The notes: generated by a model not told the origin, from the letters alone. A DNA stretch of 59,945 nucleotides from Staphylococcus simulans (GCF_003043455.1 NZ_PZGG01000008.1:1-59945); one strand, 5' to 3'; positions 38,338 to 48,013 are shown, counted from the first letter of the stretch. Numbers and translations: made by a program.

Positions 38338-39519
38338 TTAAAGGCGTTCAGAAGATAATACATTTTCTAATTCTAGTATTTTTAAGAACTCAGCTGCTGC
38401 GTATTTTAATGCAGCTTCATCAATGTCAAAGTAAGGATTATGGTGAGGGTAGTCAGTACCTTTTTGCGCATTACCACATCCTGTCAGGAAGAAGGCACCG
38501 GGTCTCACACGTTGGTATGCTGAGAAATCTTCGCCCACCATCATCATATCCGCTTCAGTAAAGCGTAAATTCATATCATGTGCAGCTTGTTTAACTGTTT
38601 CATACGCTTGTTCATTGTTATGCACAGGGACATAGCCGCGTTCATAATCCATTGTATATTCAATATCATTCGCAAGCGCAAGGCCTTGTAAGAGCTTATC
38701 AAGTTTATTCATGATATGTGTTTGGAGTTCAGAATCAAATGTGCGCACTGTACCACGACACATCGCAGAATCAGGAATCACGCTATCTGATGAACCCGCT
38801 TGAATCATTCCGAAAGTGACCACAGCTTGTTTAATCGGATCGACTGTACGTGAAACGATTTTTTGTGAGCTTAGAATAAATTCAGCTAATATCACAATTG
38901 GATCAATCGTTTCATGCGGTTTGGCACCGTGGCCGCCTTGACCTTGAATGGTAACGGTAAACTCATCCGGTGAAGCCATCATGGCGCCTGGACGAGAATA
39001 AATGATGCCTGTTGGATAACCGCTCCATAGATGGTTGCCATAAACACTGTCTACACCTTCTAATGCACCGTCATCAATCATTTGTTGAGCGCCGCCAGGG
39101 ACAATTTCTTCGCCATATTGAAAGATTAAAACAACGTTGCCTTTCAAATATGCTAAATGTTCATTAATAATTTGCGCAACACCTAAAAGAATTGCGGTAT
39201 GACCATCATGTCCACACGCATGCATACAACCTTCGTTTTTAGAACGGTAAGGTTTATCGTTTAGTTCCGTAATCGGGAGGGCGTCGAAGTCAGCACGTAA
39301 GGCGACTGTCGGACCTTCGCCTTGACCTTTAAACGTTGCGACAATCCCGTTTTTTCCTACAGGTCTACGGATTGTACATTCTAATTGTTCGAGCTGATTC
39401 ACGATATAGTCGTGTGTATTATGTTCTTCAAAGGACAACTCAGGATATTGATGGAGATGTCTTCTGAGTTGAATCATTGTTTTTTCTTTATCGTGCGCAA
39501 GTTGATACCAATTCAACAT
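38338..39519 (-). CDS. M20-family amidohydrolase (N-acyl-amino-acid hydrolase / hippurate hydrolase type)
   Basis: A 393-residue metallohydrolase of the M20D group. Metal-site motifs are HACGHDGHTAILLG and FQYGEEIVPGGAQ, and the N-terminal LRRHLHQYPELSFEEHNT is typical. A lid/dimerisation domain lies in the middle. It cleaves N-acyl groups from amino acids or related amides. The substrate is not determined. The frame begins far upstream at 39597, but ATG at 39519 (MLNWYQLAHDKE) follows GAGGTG and is the natural start. It is monocistronic, divergent from kbl. Confidence 0.9.
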   Translation of the reverse strand: MLNWYQLAHDKEKTMIQLRRHLHQYPELSFEEHNTHDYIVNQLEQLECTIRRPVGKNGIVATFKGQGEGPTVALRADFDALPITELNDKPYRSKNEGCMHACGHDGHTAILLGVAQIINEHLAYLKGNVVLIFQYGEEIVPGGAQQMIDDGALEGVDSVYGNHLWSGYPTGIIYSRPGAMMASPDEFTVTIQGQGGHGAKPHETIDPIVILAEFILSSQKIVSRTVDPIKQAVVTFGMIQAGSSDSVIPDSAMCRGTVRTFDSELQTHIMNKLDKLLQGLALANDIEYTMDYERGYVPVHNNEQAYETVKQAAHDMNLRFTEADMMMVGEDFSAYQRVRPGAFFLTGCGNAQKGTDYPHHNPYFDIDEAALKYAAAEFLKILELENVLSSERL

Positions 39520-39734
39520 GGTATTCACCTCTTCTGTAATTAATATAGATGTCCTTATTATAGCACGCGTTTCACAGAATAAACTTAAAACGTTCACGTT
39601 ATAATTACATGTAATTTTGGCTTTTTAAGATACAAAATTTTGCTTTTTCAAAATAACTAATCAGTGTTAACTTTTCTATTATAATAAAATACGTTATGAT
39701 ATATGTAATCTAACACAAGGGGGATACACAACCA

Positions 39735-40922
39735 ATGGTTCAATCATTACATGGTTTTTTAGACGAAAATATTCAATATTTAAAGGATAATGGGTTATAC
39801 AATGAGATCGATATTGTCGAAGGGGCAAATGGACCGGAAATTACAATCAACGGCGAAAAGTATATCAATCTTTCTTCAAACAACTACTTAGGTTTAGCAA
39901 CTAATGAGGACTTGAAAGAAGTAGCGAAAGAAGCGATCGATCATTACGGTGTCGGTGCAGGCGCTGTACGTTCAATCAACGGTACGTTAGATGTGCATGA
40001 AACTTTAGAAAATACGTTGGCTGAATTTAAAGGGACAGAAGCAGCCATTGCTTACCAATCTGGTTTTAATTGTAATATGGCGGCGATTTCTGCGGTTATG
40101 AATAAAAACGATGCGATTCTTTCTGATGAGTTAAACCACGCGTCTATTATCGATGGTTGCCGCTTATCTAAAGCTAAAATTATTCGTGTGAATCATTCAG
40201 ATATGGATGACTTACGTCAAAAAGCGAAAGAAGCTGTAGAGTCAGGTCAATACAATAAAGTAATGTATATCACTGATGGTGTGTTCAGTATGGATGGAGA
40301 CGTAGCGAAGTTACCTGAAATCGTTGAGATTGCGGAAGAATATGACTTAATCACTTATGTCGATGATGCTCATGGATCAGGTGTTATGGGTAAAGGTGCT
40401 GGCACAGTAAAACATTTCGGTTTACAAGACAAAATCGATTTCCAAATTGGTACATTATCTAAAGCAATTGGTGTAGTCGGCGGTTATGTTGCAGGTACAC
40501 AAGAGTTGATCGACTGGTTGAAAGTACAATCACGTCCATTCTTATTCTCAACATCTTTAACACCAGAATCTTCAGCAGCGATTACTGCCGCTGTACGTAA
40601 ACTTATGGATTCTACAGAACTGCACGACAAACTTTGGGAAAATGCGAATTATCTTAAAGACGGCTTAAAAGAACTAGGTTATGACATTGGTGAATCAGAA
40701 ACACCAATCACACCTGTCATTATTGGTGATGAAAAACAAACTCAAGAATTCAGTAAACGTCTAAAAGACGAAGGGGTTTATGTGAAATCAATCGTCTTCC
40801 CAACAGTACCACGTGGTACAGGACGTGTACGTAACATGCCTACAGCTGCACATACGAAAGAAATGTTAGATGAAGCACTTGAGGCTTATAAAAAAGTAGG
40901 AAAAGAACTTGGCGTAATCTAA
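39735..40922 (+). CDS. kbl: Kbl, glycine C-acetyltransferase (2-amino-3-ketobutyrate CoA ligase)
   Basis: A 395-residue PLP enzyme of the alpha-oxoamine synthase family. PLP residues are visible: DDAHGSG (210-216) and Lys243 in GTLSKAIG. It cleaves 2-amino-3-oxobutyrate with CoA to glycine and acetyl-CoA, the second step of threonine catabolism. The first enzyme, an SDR-type threonine dehydrogenase, is at 44414, about 3.5 kb away beyond inserted minus-strand genes. ATG at 39735 follows AAGGGGG. Related biotin or 5-aminolevulinate synthases are less likely given the neighbour. Confidence 0.93.
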   Translation: MVQSLHGFLDENIQYLKDNGLYNEIDIVEGANGPEITINGEKYINLSSNNYLGLATNEDLKEVAKEAIDHYGVGAGAVRSINGTLDVHETLENTLAEFKGTEAAIAYQSGFNCNMAAISAVMNKNDAILSDELNHASIIDGCRLSKAKIIRVNHSDMDDLRQKAKEAVESGQYNKVMYITDGVFSMDGDVAKLPEIVEIAEEYDLITYVDDAHGSGVMGKGAGTVKHFGLQDKIDFQIGTLSKAIGVVGGYVAGTQELIDWLKVQSRPFLFSTSLTPESSAAITAAVRKLMDSTELHDKLWENANYLKDGLKELGYDIGESETPITPVIIGDEKQTQEFSKRLKDEGVYVKSIVFPTVPRGTGRVRNMPTAAHTKEMLDEALEAYKKVGKELGVI

Positions 40923-40942
40923 GTATCTTTATAAAAACAATG

Positions 40943-40979
40943 AAGCGGAACTGTTCATTTTTATTGAACGGTTCCGCTT
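40943..40979. terminator. Bidirectional terminator, kbl / small-protein operon
   Basis: AAGCGGAACTGTTCA (40943-40957) pairs with TGAACGGTTCCGCTT (40965-40979), with one G-T pair, and has A/T flanks. It serves kbl and the convergent minus-strand genes. Confidence 0.9.
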
Positions 40980-41032
40980 TTATTTAGCAATCAGTATAAT
41001 TAGATGCTTAACAAAATGCTTCCTTTTCTTGT

Positions 41033-41224
41033 TTAAGTGATGTATCTATGATCAAGATAGAATTTTTCTAATGGCTCGTTATCTTTGATACATTGTTCAA
41101 TGCGTTCTATTGATTCTTCAAGCGTCATTTGTCTTAAAAACATTCTGCCAGGTGGTTCTCCAAATTGTTTCTCATAAGCTTTTTCAGCAGCATCATAAGC
41201 TTCAATCAATTTGTCTTCATACAT
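41033..41224 (-). CDS. Small conserved paralogue B, function unknown
   Basis: A 63-residue acidic soluble protein (MYEDKLIEAYDAAEKAYEKQ...), with no signal peptide or membrane segment and one cysteine (Cys45). It is 32 of 63 identical, without gaps, to the 63-residue product of the next gene. Both share RM.LR.M and a C-terminal block KDNEPLEKFYLD at 47-58. ATG at 41224 has AAAGGA upstream. I do not recognise the family. Position suggests cotranscription with the choloylglycine hydrolase upstream. Confidence 0.8.
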   Translation of the reverse strand: MYEDKLIEAYDAAEKAYEKQFGEPPGRMFLRQMTLEESIERIEQCIKDNEPLEKFYLDHRYIT

Positions 41225-41302
41225 AGTTTTTCATTCCTTTATGGTTGATTCAGCGGTGTCTCATATATTCGTTTTATTCATTGAGTGAATAAATGTAAAT
41301 AC

Positions 41303-41494
41303 TTAACTTAAGTAGTGATTGTCTAAATAAAATTTCTCCAATGGTTCATTGTCTTTCACACAATCCTTCATAAGTTCTAAGCCATCTTCAGCAGGCATAC
41401 CTCGTAAAAGCATTCTGCTTGGAGCCTCTTTAAACTTTTTAGTATAAGCCTCTACAGCAGCTTGATACTCTTGTTTAAACTGTTCATCATACAT
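41303..41494 (-). CDS. Small conserved paralogue A, function unknown
   Basis: A 63-residue protein (MYDEQFKQEYQAAVEAYTKK...) paralogous to the product of the gene at 41033, with the same KDNEPLEKFYLD block and Cys45. It is predicted to be helical and soluble. The ATG overlaps the last eight bases of the choloylglycine hydrolase gene and has AAAGGAG inside that gene, so translation is probably coupled to it. That close link suggests, without proving, that it works with the hydrolase. Confidence 0.82.
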   Translation of the reverse strand: MYDEQFKQEYQAAVEAYTKKFKEAPSRMLLRGMPAEDGLELMKDCVKDNEPLEKFYLDNHYLS

Positions 41495-42515
41495 ATGAAT
41501 CTACTCCTTTATCATGATGTGAATCGTGGTGTGACAGGGTGATATCTTTTAAATTTAATTGTGGTTTGATTTCATATGTTTTCTCTTCTTTTGAATCTAA
41601 TAATACGTCTGTGAGTTGGATCGTATAAATATCCGAGCTATTGTAGTCTTTATAATAATACGCTAAGTGATTACAATCGAGTATACATTGATATTGCGTA
41701 TAATGCGGTTGTCCTTCGTTGAGTACGATACCTCTTGGGATACTGACAGTGTCTAGTAATTTGAATAGTTTATTTAAGCGCATCTTGTCGTCTTCAGTAT
41801 CTTCAATCGCTTGACGAAAATAAGCAGTTTTGACGAAACGTGCTGGCGAGGTATAACCGCCAGGCAATATTTCAGTATTTGATTCGACACTGATTGGATT
41901 TACTTGATTATCACTAAATGCGATAGGCTCTGTTGATTCAGAGGTGAAAGCTGTATATTGACGTAAATTCTGATAGTGCCATTCTAAATCAGGATGATTA
42001 GTCAGAACTTGTACTGGATTATCTTTCAAAATCAGTTTACCACCTTTTGGGACAAGTACAATACTTTGACCTGTTTGATCAGTGACGATGAAATGAAAAG
42101 CAGGTGTTTTACCGAGTACCGGATTTTGTTCATCAATCAACCTTACATTATCAATCGTTTCTTTTAATTGTGAGATGGATGCGTTCGTACCTAAAAGCCA
42201 CATAATGAATGATTCTGGACCTAAATTAATGCGATGTGAAGCGGGTGTAGGCTTATATGTCGCAAAGCCATTGTTGTTTAAAATTGCGATAGAAAGTCCT
42301 TTTTCGTTAATACCGTCTGCGAACATCACATCATCTATTTTCATCGCACTGCCCACAAAACCATAATCAAACGTGAAGGCTTGTCTATAAGATGTTTCCC
42401 AGTGATAACCTCTTGGGATAACTTTAGGAAAAGCTTTCAGTTCAAACGCAAAGTCCATGGTCCGCGCTAGGTAAGTTGTGTCGTATTGTGAAGTAAAGGT
42501 AAAGCTCGTACACAT
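41487..42515 (-). CDS. Choloylglycine hydrolase-family protein (copy 2)
   Basis: A 342-residue N-terminal nucleophile hydrolase. After removal of Met1, Cys2 would be the nucleophile. The family residues Arg18, Asp21, Asn173 (VLTNHP) and Arg226 (SPARF) are all present, matching Cys2/Arg18/Asp21/Asn175/Arg228 of bile salt hydrolases. The family splits amide bonds in bile salts, penicillin V or acyl-homoserine lactones. Which of these applies cannot be told by reading. ATG at 42515 must be the start, since Cys has to follow it. There is no signal peptide. Its 3' end overlaps the small paralogue A gene. Confidence 0.93.
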   Translation of the reverse strand: MCTSFTFTSQYDTTYLARTMDFAFELKAFPKVIPRGYHWETSYRQAFTFDYGFVGSAMKIDDVMFADGINEKGLSIAILNNNGFATYKPTPASHRINLGPESFIMWLLGTNASISQLKETIDNVRLIDEQNPVLGKTPAFHFIVTDQTGQSIVLVPKGGKLILKDNPVQVLTNHPDLEWHYQNLRQYTAFTSESTEPIAFSDNQVNPISVESNTEILPGGYTSPARFVKTAYFRQAIEDTEDDKMRLNKLFKLLDTVSIPRGIVLNEGQPHYTQYQCILDCNHLAYYYKDYNSSDIYTIQLTDVLLDSKEEKTYEIKPQLNLKDITLSHHDSHHDKGVDSYV

Positions 42516-42581
42516 ATGTATCAGCCCCCTTAGTACAGTTGAAAGTCATAACTAAGTTGATAATACCATATGGATATAGAA

Positions 42582-42615
42582 AAACGGAGCAGCCTCTCTA
42601 TGTGCTTCTCCGTTT
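42582..42615 (-). terminator. Terminator between the two choloylglycine hydrolase genes
   Basis: AAACGGAG (42582-42589) pairs with CTCCGTTT (42608-42615), and A-rich plus-strand bases at 42578-42584 give a T tract on the minus strand. Copy 1 is thus terminated before copy 2 begins, so copy 2 needs its own promoter. Confidence 0.82.
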
Positions 42616-42623
42616 AGTTCTAT

Positions 42624-43625
42624 TTATTGATTGTCTGAAGGTTCTTCAGTTAAATCAATCAGATTGAGTTTAGGTTTTACAGTATAAGTAATCGCATCAC
42701 TTGCGTTTAAGACTTCATCAGTCAGTTTGATTTGGTATACATCTGAGCCGTTATAGTCTTTGAAGTAATAAGTAAGATGATGTGTATCGACGATGGCTTG
42801 GTATTGCGTGTAATAAATTGTGCCTTCGTCTAAAACGACGCCCCTTGGGATACTGACTGTATCAAGTAGTTTAAATAAATTGTTAAGTCGTTTATTGTCA
42901 TCTTCTGCATCTTCGATAAATTGACGGAAATAAGCCATTTTAACGAAACGAGATGGAGAAGTATAGCCGCCTGGAAGTACTTCAGTACCAGATTCTACAC
43001 CAAAAGGTTTCACGCTCTCAATACCTAAAAGTGATGGTGAGGGTGCTTCGATATTAAAGTGTGTATACTGTCTGACATTTTGATAGTGCCATTCTAAGTT
43101 TGGATTATTCGTTAACACACGAATGGGGTTTTCTTTAATAATCAGCTGACCATCTGAAGGAATCACAACGATACTTTGACCAGATTGATCTGTAATCATA
43201 AAGTGTAGTGGTGGAACGCTGTCTAATGCAGGATTTACTTGTTTAAGTAAACGAACATTATCTGCTTGTTCTTTAAAGTCTCTGATTGATTCATTCATGC
43301 CCAGGAACCACATAATAAATTCTTCAGGTTCTAGATTGATGTTGTCATTAGAAGTAGAAGTCGCATAAGATGCTTCTCCTTGATAATACAATACAGCGAT
43401 GGATAATCCTTTTTCATTGATGCCATCTCCGAAGACAACCCCATTCACTGTCATCGCGGTTCCTACAAAGCCGTAGTTTAATTTAAAGTCACGACCATTG
43501 TTGGTTGTCCATTCATAATTTCTAGGAATGGCTTTCGGGAAAGAATTTAAACTAAATGAAAAATCCATGGTGCGTGCTAAATAGTTCGCATCATATTGAG
43601 ATGTAAATGCAAAACTCGTACACAT
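42624..43625 (-). CDS. Choloylglycine hydrolase-family protein (copy 1)
   Basis: A 333-residue paralogue of the adjacent hydrolase, with the same catalytic set: Cys2, Arg18, Asp21, Asn173 (VLTNNP) and Arg226 (SPSRF). The longest frame begins at 43691, but only the ATG at 43625 puts Cys at position 2, and GAAGGAGG precedes it. The N-terminus MCTSFAFTSQYDANYLARTM closely matches copy 2, so the pair arose by tandem duplication. Both copies look active. Substrate preference is unknown. Confidence 0.93.
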   Translation of the reverse strand: MCTSFAFTSQYDANYLARTMDFSFSLNSFPKAIPRNYEWTTNNGRDFKLNYGFVGTAMTVNGVVFGDGINEKGLSIAVLYYQGEASYATSTSNDNINLEPEEFIMWFLGMNESIRDFKEQADNVRLLKQVNPALDSVPPLHFMITDQSGQSIVVIPSDGQLIIKENPIRVLTNNPNLEWHYQNVRQYTHFNIEAPSPSLLGIESVKPFGVESGTEVLPGGYTSPSRFVKMAYFRQFIEDAEDDNKRLNNLFKLLDTVSIPRGVVLDEGTIYYTQYQAIVDTHHLTYYFKDYNGSDVYQIKLTDEVLNASDAITYTVKPKLNLIDLTEEPSDNQ

Positions 43626-43742
43626 AAATGTGCCTCCTTCAAAACAGTAATCAGTACAAAAAAACGTTACAATAATCATAACATGACGCAAGTCGAGACT
43701 TCGAATAAAGTAACGCCAATAAGGTGTTGAGAGTGAGGGATA

Positions 43743-44210
43743 ATGTTGAAAATTAAAACATGCGGGGATGCAGCTTTATTAGCACGTTTAAATCAAACTG
43801 TGCATGACATACATCATCAAGCCTATCCAGATATTTTTAAACCGTATCATTATTTGGATACGTTAGATTTATTTCAAAAGCTCATGGATCAGCCGGACCA
43901 TTATTTATTAGTAATTGAAACAGATACAGGAATAGCTGCTGGGTATTTGTGGGCGCAATTGGTAACGTTGTATGAAACGCCATTTCGCTATGGGCAGAAG
44001 ACATTGTATATTCATCAAATCAGCATTGAACCAGAATTTCAGCACAAAGGTTATGGGCATGCATTCATGCAGTATATAGAAGAATTAGCAGAGAAAGAGC
44101 AGTGTGACACAGTGGAACTGGATTATTGGGGACAAAATAATGCGGCTGTTGATTTCTATGAAAAAGAAGGTTATGAATTGCTTCAAAAGCATTGTCGTAA
44201 AAATATTTGA
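43743..44210 (+). CDS. GNAT-family N-acetyltransferase
   Basis: A 155-residue GNAT. Motif A lies in HQISIEPEFQHKGYGHAFMQ (QHKGYG near 99-104). The C-terminal half has ELDYWGQNNAAVDFYEKEGY, whose WxxNxxAxxFY pattern is common in the family. The substrate is unknown. ATG at 43743 has a weak GTGAGGG site. It is divergent from the choloylglycine hydrolase genes and separated from tdh by 200 bases with no clear terminator. Confidence 0.83.
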   Translation: MLKIKTCGDAALLARLNQTVHDIHHQAYPDIFKPYHYLDTLDLFQKLMDQPDHYLLVIETDTGIAAGYLWAQLVTLYETPFRYGQKTLYIHQISIEPEFQHKGYGHAFMQYIEELAEKEQCDTVELDYWGQNNAAVDFYEKEGYELLQKHCRKNI

Positions 44211-44272
44211 TGGTTTATCTAAATAATGTATCTCTGAAATAAATAGAAAAGTGTAATTTTGCTCTTTTCAAA

Positions 44273-44310
44273 TGTAAGCGTTTTACTTATTTTTGTACGT
44301 ATGGTATATA
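44273..44310 (+). promoter_or_regulatory. Candidate cre site and extended -10 upstream of tdh
   Basis: TGTAAGCGTTTTAC (44273-44286) matches the CcpA site consensus TGWNANCGNTNWCA at 12 of 14 positions and is nearly symmetric. TGGTATATA (44302-44310) is an extended -10, and the -35 position would overlap the end of the cre site. Glucose repression of threonine breakdown would follow. Both calls are inference. Confidence 0.45.
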
Positions 44311-44413
44311 CATTAATAAGCATTTCTAAAAATATAGTGTTAAATAACAAGAGAATGTACACCTCAAAAATACTACAGTTCTTTAGCGCACTTTTCAAAG
44401 GGGAGAGAGAAAG

Positions 44414-45376
44414 ATGAAAAGAATTATGATTACAGGCGCACTAGGGCAAATCGGGACTGAACTTGTATTAAAATGTCGTGAGATTTATGGAACAGATAAT
44501 GTTTTAGCAACGGATATTAGAGAACCAGAAGCGGATTCTCTTATCAAAGACGGACCGTTTGCGATATTAGACGTTACAGATGCAGCACGTATGGATGAGG
44601 TAGTAGAGGAATTCCAACCAGATGCTTTAATGCATATGGCCGCATTATTGTCTGCGACAGCTGAGAAAAATCCAATGCTTGCATGGCATATTAATATGGG
44701 CGGTTTAGTCAATGCGTTAGAAGCAGCTCGCAACCATAACGTACAGTTCTTTACACCAAGTTCTATCGGGGCATTCGGGCCAACAACACCTAAACGTGAT
44801 ACACCTGCTTTAACGATTCAACGACCGACATCTATGTACGGTGTAAACAAAGTATCAGGTGAGTTATTATGTGAGTATTACCATACTAAGTTTGGTGTAG
44901 ATACACGAAGCGTACGTTTCCCTGGATTAATTTCATTTGTGAAAGAACCAGGCGGCGGTACAACAGATTATGCATGTGAGATTTATTTTGAAGCGGTACG
45001 TAAAGGTGAGTATACAAGCTTTATCGGTAAAGATACTTATATGGATATGATGTTTATGGATGATGCGATTGACGCAATAATTCAATTGATGGAAGCACCA
45101 GCAGAAAATATTGAAAATCGTTGTGCTTTTAACTTAAGCGGTATGAGTTTCGAACCAGAAGAAATCGCCGCATCTATTCGTAAACAAATCCCAGAATTCA
45201 AAATGCACTATGAAGTAGATCCAATCAGACAAGGCATTGCAGATAGCTGGCCAGATGCGATTGATACAAGTTGTGCAAGAAATGAATGGGGCTTCTCACC
45301 TAAATATGATTTAGATAAGATGACAGAAGCTATGTTGCAAGGGGTTAGAGAAAAAGAAGCAGCAACTCAAAAATAA
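44414..45376 (+). CDS. tdh: L-threonine 3-dehydrogenase, SDR (UDP-glucose-4-epimerase-like) type
   Basis: A 320-residue extended short-chain dehydrogenase. The NAD motif GALGQIG is at 8-14 and the catalytic pair is Tyr142/Lys146 in MYGVNK. The sequence SVRFPGLIS and the closing [13 protein letters not shown] match the epimerase-like threonine dehydrogenases of Gram-positive and environmental bacteria. It oxidises threonine to 2-amino-3-oxobutyrate, which Kbl then cleaves. ATG at 44414 follows AAAGGGGAG. Automatic annotation often gives only NAD-dependent epimerase. The nearby kbl favours threonine dehydrogenase. Confidence 0.87.
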   Translation: MKRIMITGALGQIGTELVLKCREIYGTDNVLATDIREPEADSLIKDGPFAILDVTDAARMDEVVEEFQPDALMHMAALLSATAEKNPMLAWHINMGGLVNALEAARNHNVQFFTPSSIGAFGPTTPKRDTPALTIQRPTSMYGVNKVSGELLCEYYHTKFGVDTRSVRFPGLISFVKEPGGGTTDYACEIYFEAVRKGEYTSFIGKDTYMDMMFMDDAIDAIIQLMEAPAENIENRCAFNLSGMSFEPEEIAASIRKQIPEFKMHYEVDPIRQGIADSWPDAIDTSCARNEWGFSPKYDLDKMTEAMLQGVREKEAATQK

Positions 45377-45397
45377 TATAAACATATGAATTAAATA

Positions 45398-45446
45398 AAC
45401 AGGACTGAATGTTTTCTATGAACTATAGAAAGTCATTCGTCCTGTT
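45398..45446 (+). terminator. tdh terminator
   Basis: AACAGGAC...AATG...TTCTAT (from 45398) pairs with ATAGAA...CATTC.TCCTGTT (to 45446) as an interrupted stem. The T tract after it is weak (TTAATTATTAT). Confidence 0.6.
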
Positions 45447-45496
45447 AATTATTATGTATAACGGCAGTAGACTAATGTTAAGTGGGTGACGATTAG

Positions 45497-46534
45497 ATGA
45501 CCAGATTGATTAAGCCTAAGCATTTAAATCCAGGTGATACAGTAGCGCTTGTCTCGCCTTCATCTGGATTAGCTGGAGAGTCTTTTATAAGCTATCGAGT
45601 TGAATTAGCGAAAGCGCGACTGGAAGAAATCTTTGGATTAAACATTAAAATTATGAAACATGCCTTAGATGGTATTGATGCATTGTATCATCATCCAAAA
45701 CATAGAGCGGCAGATATACATGAAGCACTGCTAGACAAAGAAGTTAAAGCAATCTTCTCTTTTATTGGCGGAGAAGAATCCATGAGAATTGTGCCTTATT
45801 TAGATGACAACATCATCAAACAAAACCCTAAAATATTCATGGGATATTCTGATATTACTTCAATCCATTTAAAGTTTTATCAAGCAGGTATTATGACCTA
45901 TTACGGACCTGCTATTTTATCCGATTTTGCCGAACATGTAGAAATGGATTCTTACACGATAGATAGCATTCAGAAAGTATTATTTACAAATCACAGGATA
46001 GGAACTGTAAAGACGTCTCCATATTACCGTAAGTTCGGTTTGAGATGGGAAGAAGTGCATCAAAATATACAAAGAGAAAAAGTGAAAAATACGAGTTATA
46101 AAGTTGTTAACGGCAAAGGTAAGGTAACAGGTGACTTAATCGGAGGCTGTTTTGAGGTATTGAATAATCTAAGAGGCACATATGTTTTTCCAGATGCATC
46201 GGTATTTAAAAACAAAATTTTGTTTGTAGAAAACTCAGAGACACCTTTACCGTTGGATTTTTATAAACAGGCGATTCGGTCTCTTGCTGATATGAAAGTA
46301 TTAGAAAATGTTGAAGGTATTTTGATAGGCAAACCCCAAAATGATGTGAACCATCAAGAGATAGAAGCGTTATGGTTAAAGATATTAAAAGAACAAAACT
46401 TAGAACGTAAAATTGTCATCGCTAATGGCAGCTTTGGCCATAATGAACCAAAGTGTATTTTGCCTTATGGTGTCAGTGCGACATTAGATGCTGATAAAGG
46501 AAGTTTTGAAATTAATGAAAGTGGATGTTCTTAA
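45497..46534 (+). CDS. S66-family peptidase (LD-carboxypeptidase / MccF-like)
   Basis: A 345-residue serine peptidase of family S66. The nucleophile elbow is GYSDIT with Ser118, and the other triad residues are Glu245 in FVENSE and His315 in SFGHNEP. The family includes murein LD-carboxypeptidases and MccF, which cleaves the aminoacyl-nucleotide of microcin C. The length and spacing here are closer to MccF. No signal peptide is seen, so a cytoplasmic role (muropeptide recycling or detoxification) is more likely. ATG at 45497 follows GGGTGA. Confidence 0.85.
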   Translation: MTRLIKPKHLNPGDTVALVSPSSGLAGESFISYRVELAKARLEEIFGLNIKIMKHALDGIDALYHHPKHRAADIHEALLDKEVKAIFSFIGGEESMRIVPYLDDNIIKQNPKIFMGYSDITSIHLKFYQAGIMTYYGPAILSDFAEHVEMDSYTIDSIQKVLFTNHRIGTVKTSPYYRKFGLRWEEVHQNIQREKVKNTSYKVVNGKGKVTGDLIGGCFEVLNNLRGTYVFPDASVFKNKILFVENSETPLPLDFYKQAIRSLADMKVLENVEGILIGKPQNDVNHQEIEALWLKILKEQNLERKIVIANGSFGHNEPKCILPYGVSATLDADKGSFEINESGCS

Positions 46535-46715
46535 TGAATAGAACGTCTACACAAAGTGAAAATGAGATTGCTCACAGTTGCATTCAGAAATAGACTGTAC
46601 AATAATGGAAGTGTAAGGAATATAGCAACTTTTAATTTGTATCAATGGGGAAATGTTAAAGAGAGATATAAATGATTGTGTTCAATAGAGGATTTGATTA
46701 GGGGCGTATTTTTTA

Positions 46716-46761
46716 AATTTTCTAAAAACTCATTGAATACACAGACTTAGATTGCTATAAT
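46716..46761 (+). promoter_or_regulatory. ilvE promoter with CodY box
   Basis: TTGAAT (46733-46738) and TATAAT (46756-46761) are 17 bases apart, with TGC before the -10. AATTTTCTAAAAACT (46716-46730) matches the CodY consensus AATTTTCWGAAAATT at 13 of 15 positions and abuts the -35, a position suited to repression by CodY when branched-chain amino acids are plentiful. Confidence 0.75.
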
Positions 46762-46807
46762 TTTAGTATTATCTTATTTATAAGCACAATTTTAGGAGGC
46801 AGAAATC

Positions 46808-47887
46808 ATGTCAGAAAATGTTAAATTCGAGAAACGTGAAGAGCTTAAACAAAAACCAGATCCAAGTAACTTAGGATTCGGTCAACACTTCACTGATTAC
46901 ATGTTAAGTTATGACTACGATGAAGATAAAGGTGGTTGGCATGATTTGAAGATTACTCCTTATGCACCGATCGAACTTGATCCCGCTGCACAAGGACTTC
47001 ATTATGGCCAAGCAGTCTTTGAAGGATTAAAAGCATACAAACATAATGGAGAGGTTGATTTATTCAGACCTGACCAAAACTTCAAACGTATTAATCAATC
47101 ATTAGCGCGCTTAGAAATGCCGCAAATTGATGAAGAGTTATTATTAGAAGGATTAAAAGAACTTGTGAATGTTGAACGTGACTGGGTACCCGAAGGGGAA
47201 GGTCAATCATTATACATTCGTCCATTCGTCTTTGCGACTGAAGCAGGCTTAGGTGTACACCCAGCAACTCACTACAAATTATTAATTATCTTATCTCCTT
47301 CTGGTTCATACTATGGCGGCGACGCTTTAAAACCAACACGTATTTATGTAGAAGATAAATATGTTCGTGCCGTACGTGGCGGTGTTGGATTTGCGAAAGT
47401 AGCTGGTAACTACGCAGCAAGCTTATTAGCACAATCTAACGCAAACAAAGAAGGTTATGACCAAGTATTATGGTTAGACGGTGTAGAACAAAAATACATC
47501 GAAGAAGTCGGAAGCATGAACATCTTCTTCGTTGAAAACGGTACACTAGTTACACCTGAATTAAACGGTAGTATCTTACCAGGTATTACACGTAAAACTG
47601 TCATCGAATTAGCTAAAGAACTTGGCTATAAAGTAGAAGAACGTCGTGTATCTGTAGATGAATTATTCGAAGCTTATGATAAAGGCGAATTAGATGAAGT
47701 CTTCGGTACAGGTACAGCTGCAGTTATTTCACCTGTAGGTGTCTTAAAATATGAAGACCGCGAAATCGTTATCAACAATAACGAAACAGGTAAAATCACT
47801 CAACACTTATATGACCAATATACTGGTATCCAAAGTGGTAAATTAGAAGACAAACACGGCTGGAGAGTTGTGGTTCCTAAAAAATAA
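46808..47887 (+). CDS. ilvE: IlvE, branched-chain amino acid aminotransferase
   Basis: A 359-residue fold-type IV PLP aminotransferase that interconverts leucine, isoleucine and valine with their oxo acids. The PLP lysine is Lys197 in [32 protein letters not shown] and [15 protein letters not shown] are further family blocks. The size matches the eukaryote-like BCAT group found in Firmicutes. ATG at 46808 follows TAGGAGG. CodY control is suggested by the upstream box. It is monocistronic. Confidence 0.97.
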   Translation: MSENVKFEKREELKQKPDPSNLGFGQHFTDYMLSYDYDEDKGGWHDLKITPYAPIELDPAAQGLHYGQAVFEGLKAYKHNGEVDLFRPDQNFKRINQSLARLEMPQIDEELLLEGLKELVNVERDWVPEGEGQSLYIRPFVFATEAGLGVHPATHYKLLIILSPSGSYYGGDALKPTRIYVEDKYVRAVRGGVGFAKVAGNYAASLLAQSNANKEGYDQVLWLDGVEQKYIEEVGSMNIFFVENGTLVTPELNGSILPGITRKTVIELAKELGYKVEERRVSVDELFEAYDKGELDEVFGTGTAAVISPVGVLKYEDREIVINNNETGKITQHLYDQYTGIQSGKLEDKHGWRVVVPKK

Positions 47888-47919
47888 TTCGAATAAGAAT
47901 TATAAATAGTGATAAAAAT

Positions 47920-47964
47920 AACAGGTCAGAAGCACAGATAACGTGTGTTTCTGACCTGTTTTAT
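47920..47964. terminator. Bidirectional terminator, ilvE / GNAT
   Basis: AACAGGTCAGAA (47920-47931) pairs perfectly with TTCTGACCTGTT (47949-47960), with A-rich and T-rich flanks on the two sides. Confidence 0.9.
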
Positions 47965-48013
47965 CATTTATATAATGAAATTCAGTGGAATATGAATATT
48001 TTTATCGAATGTT

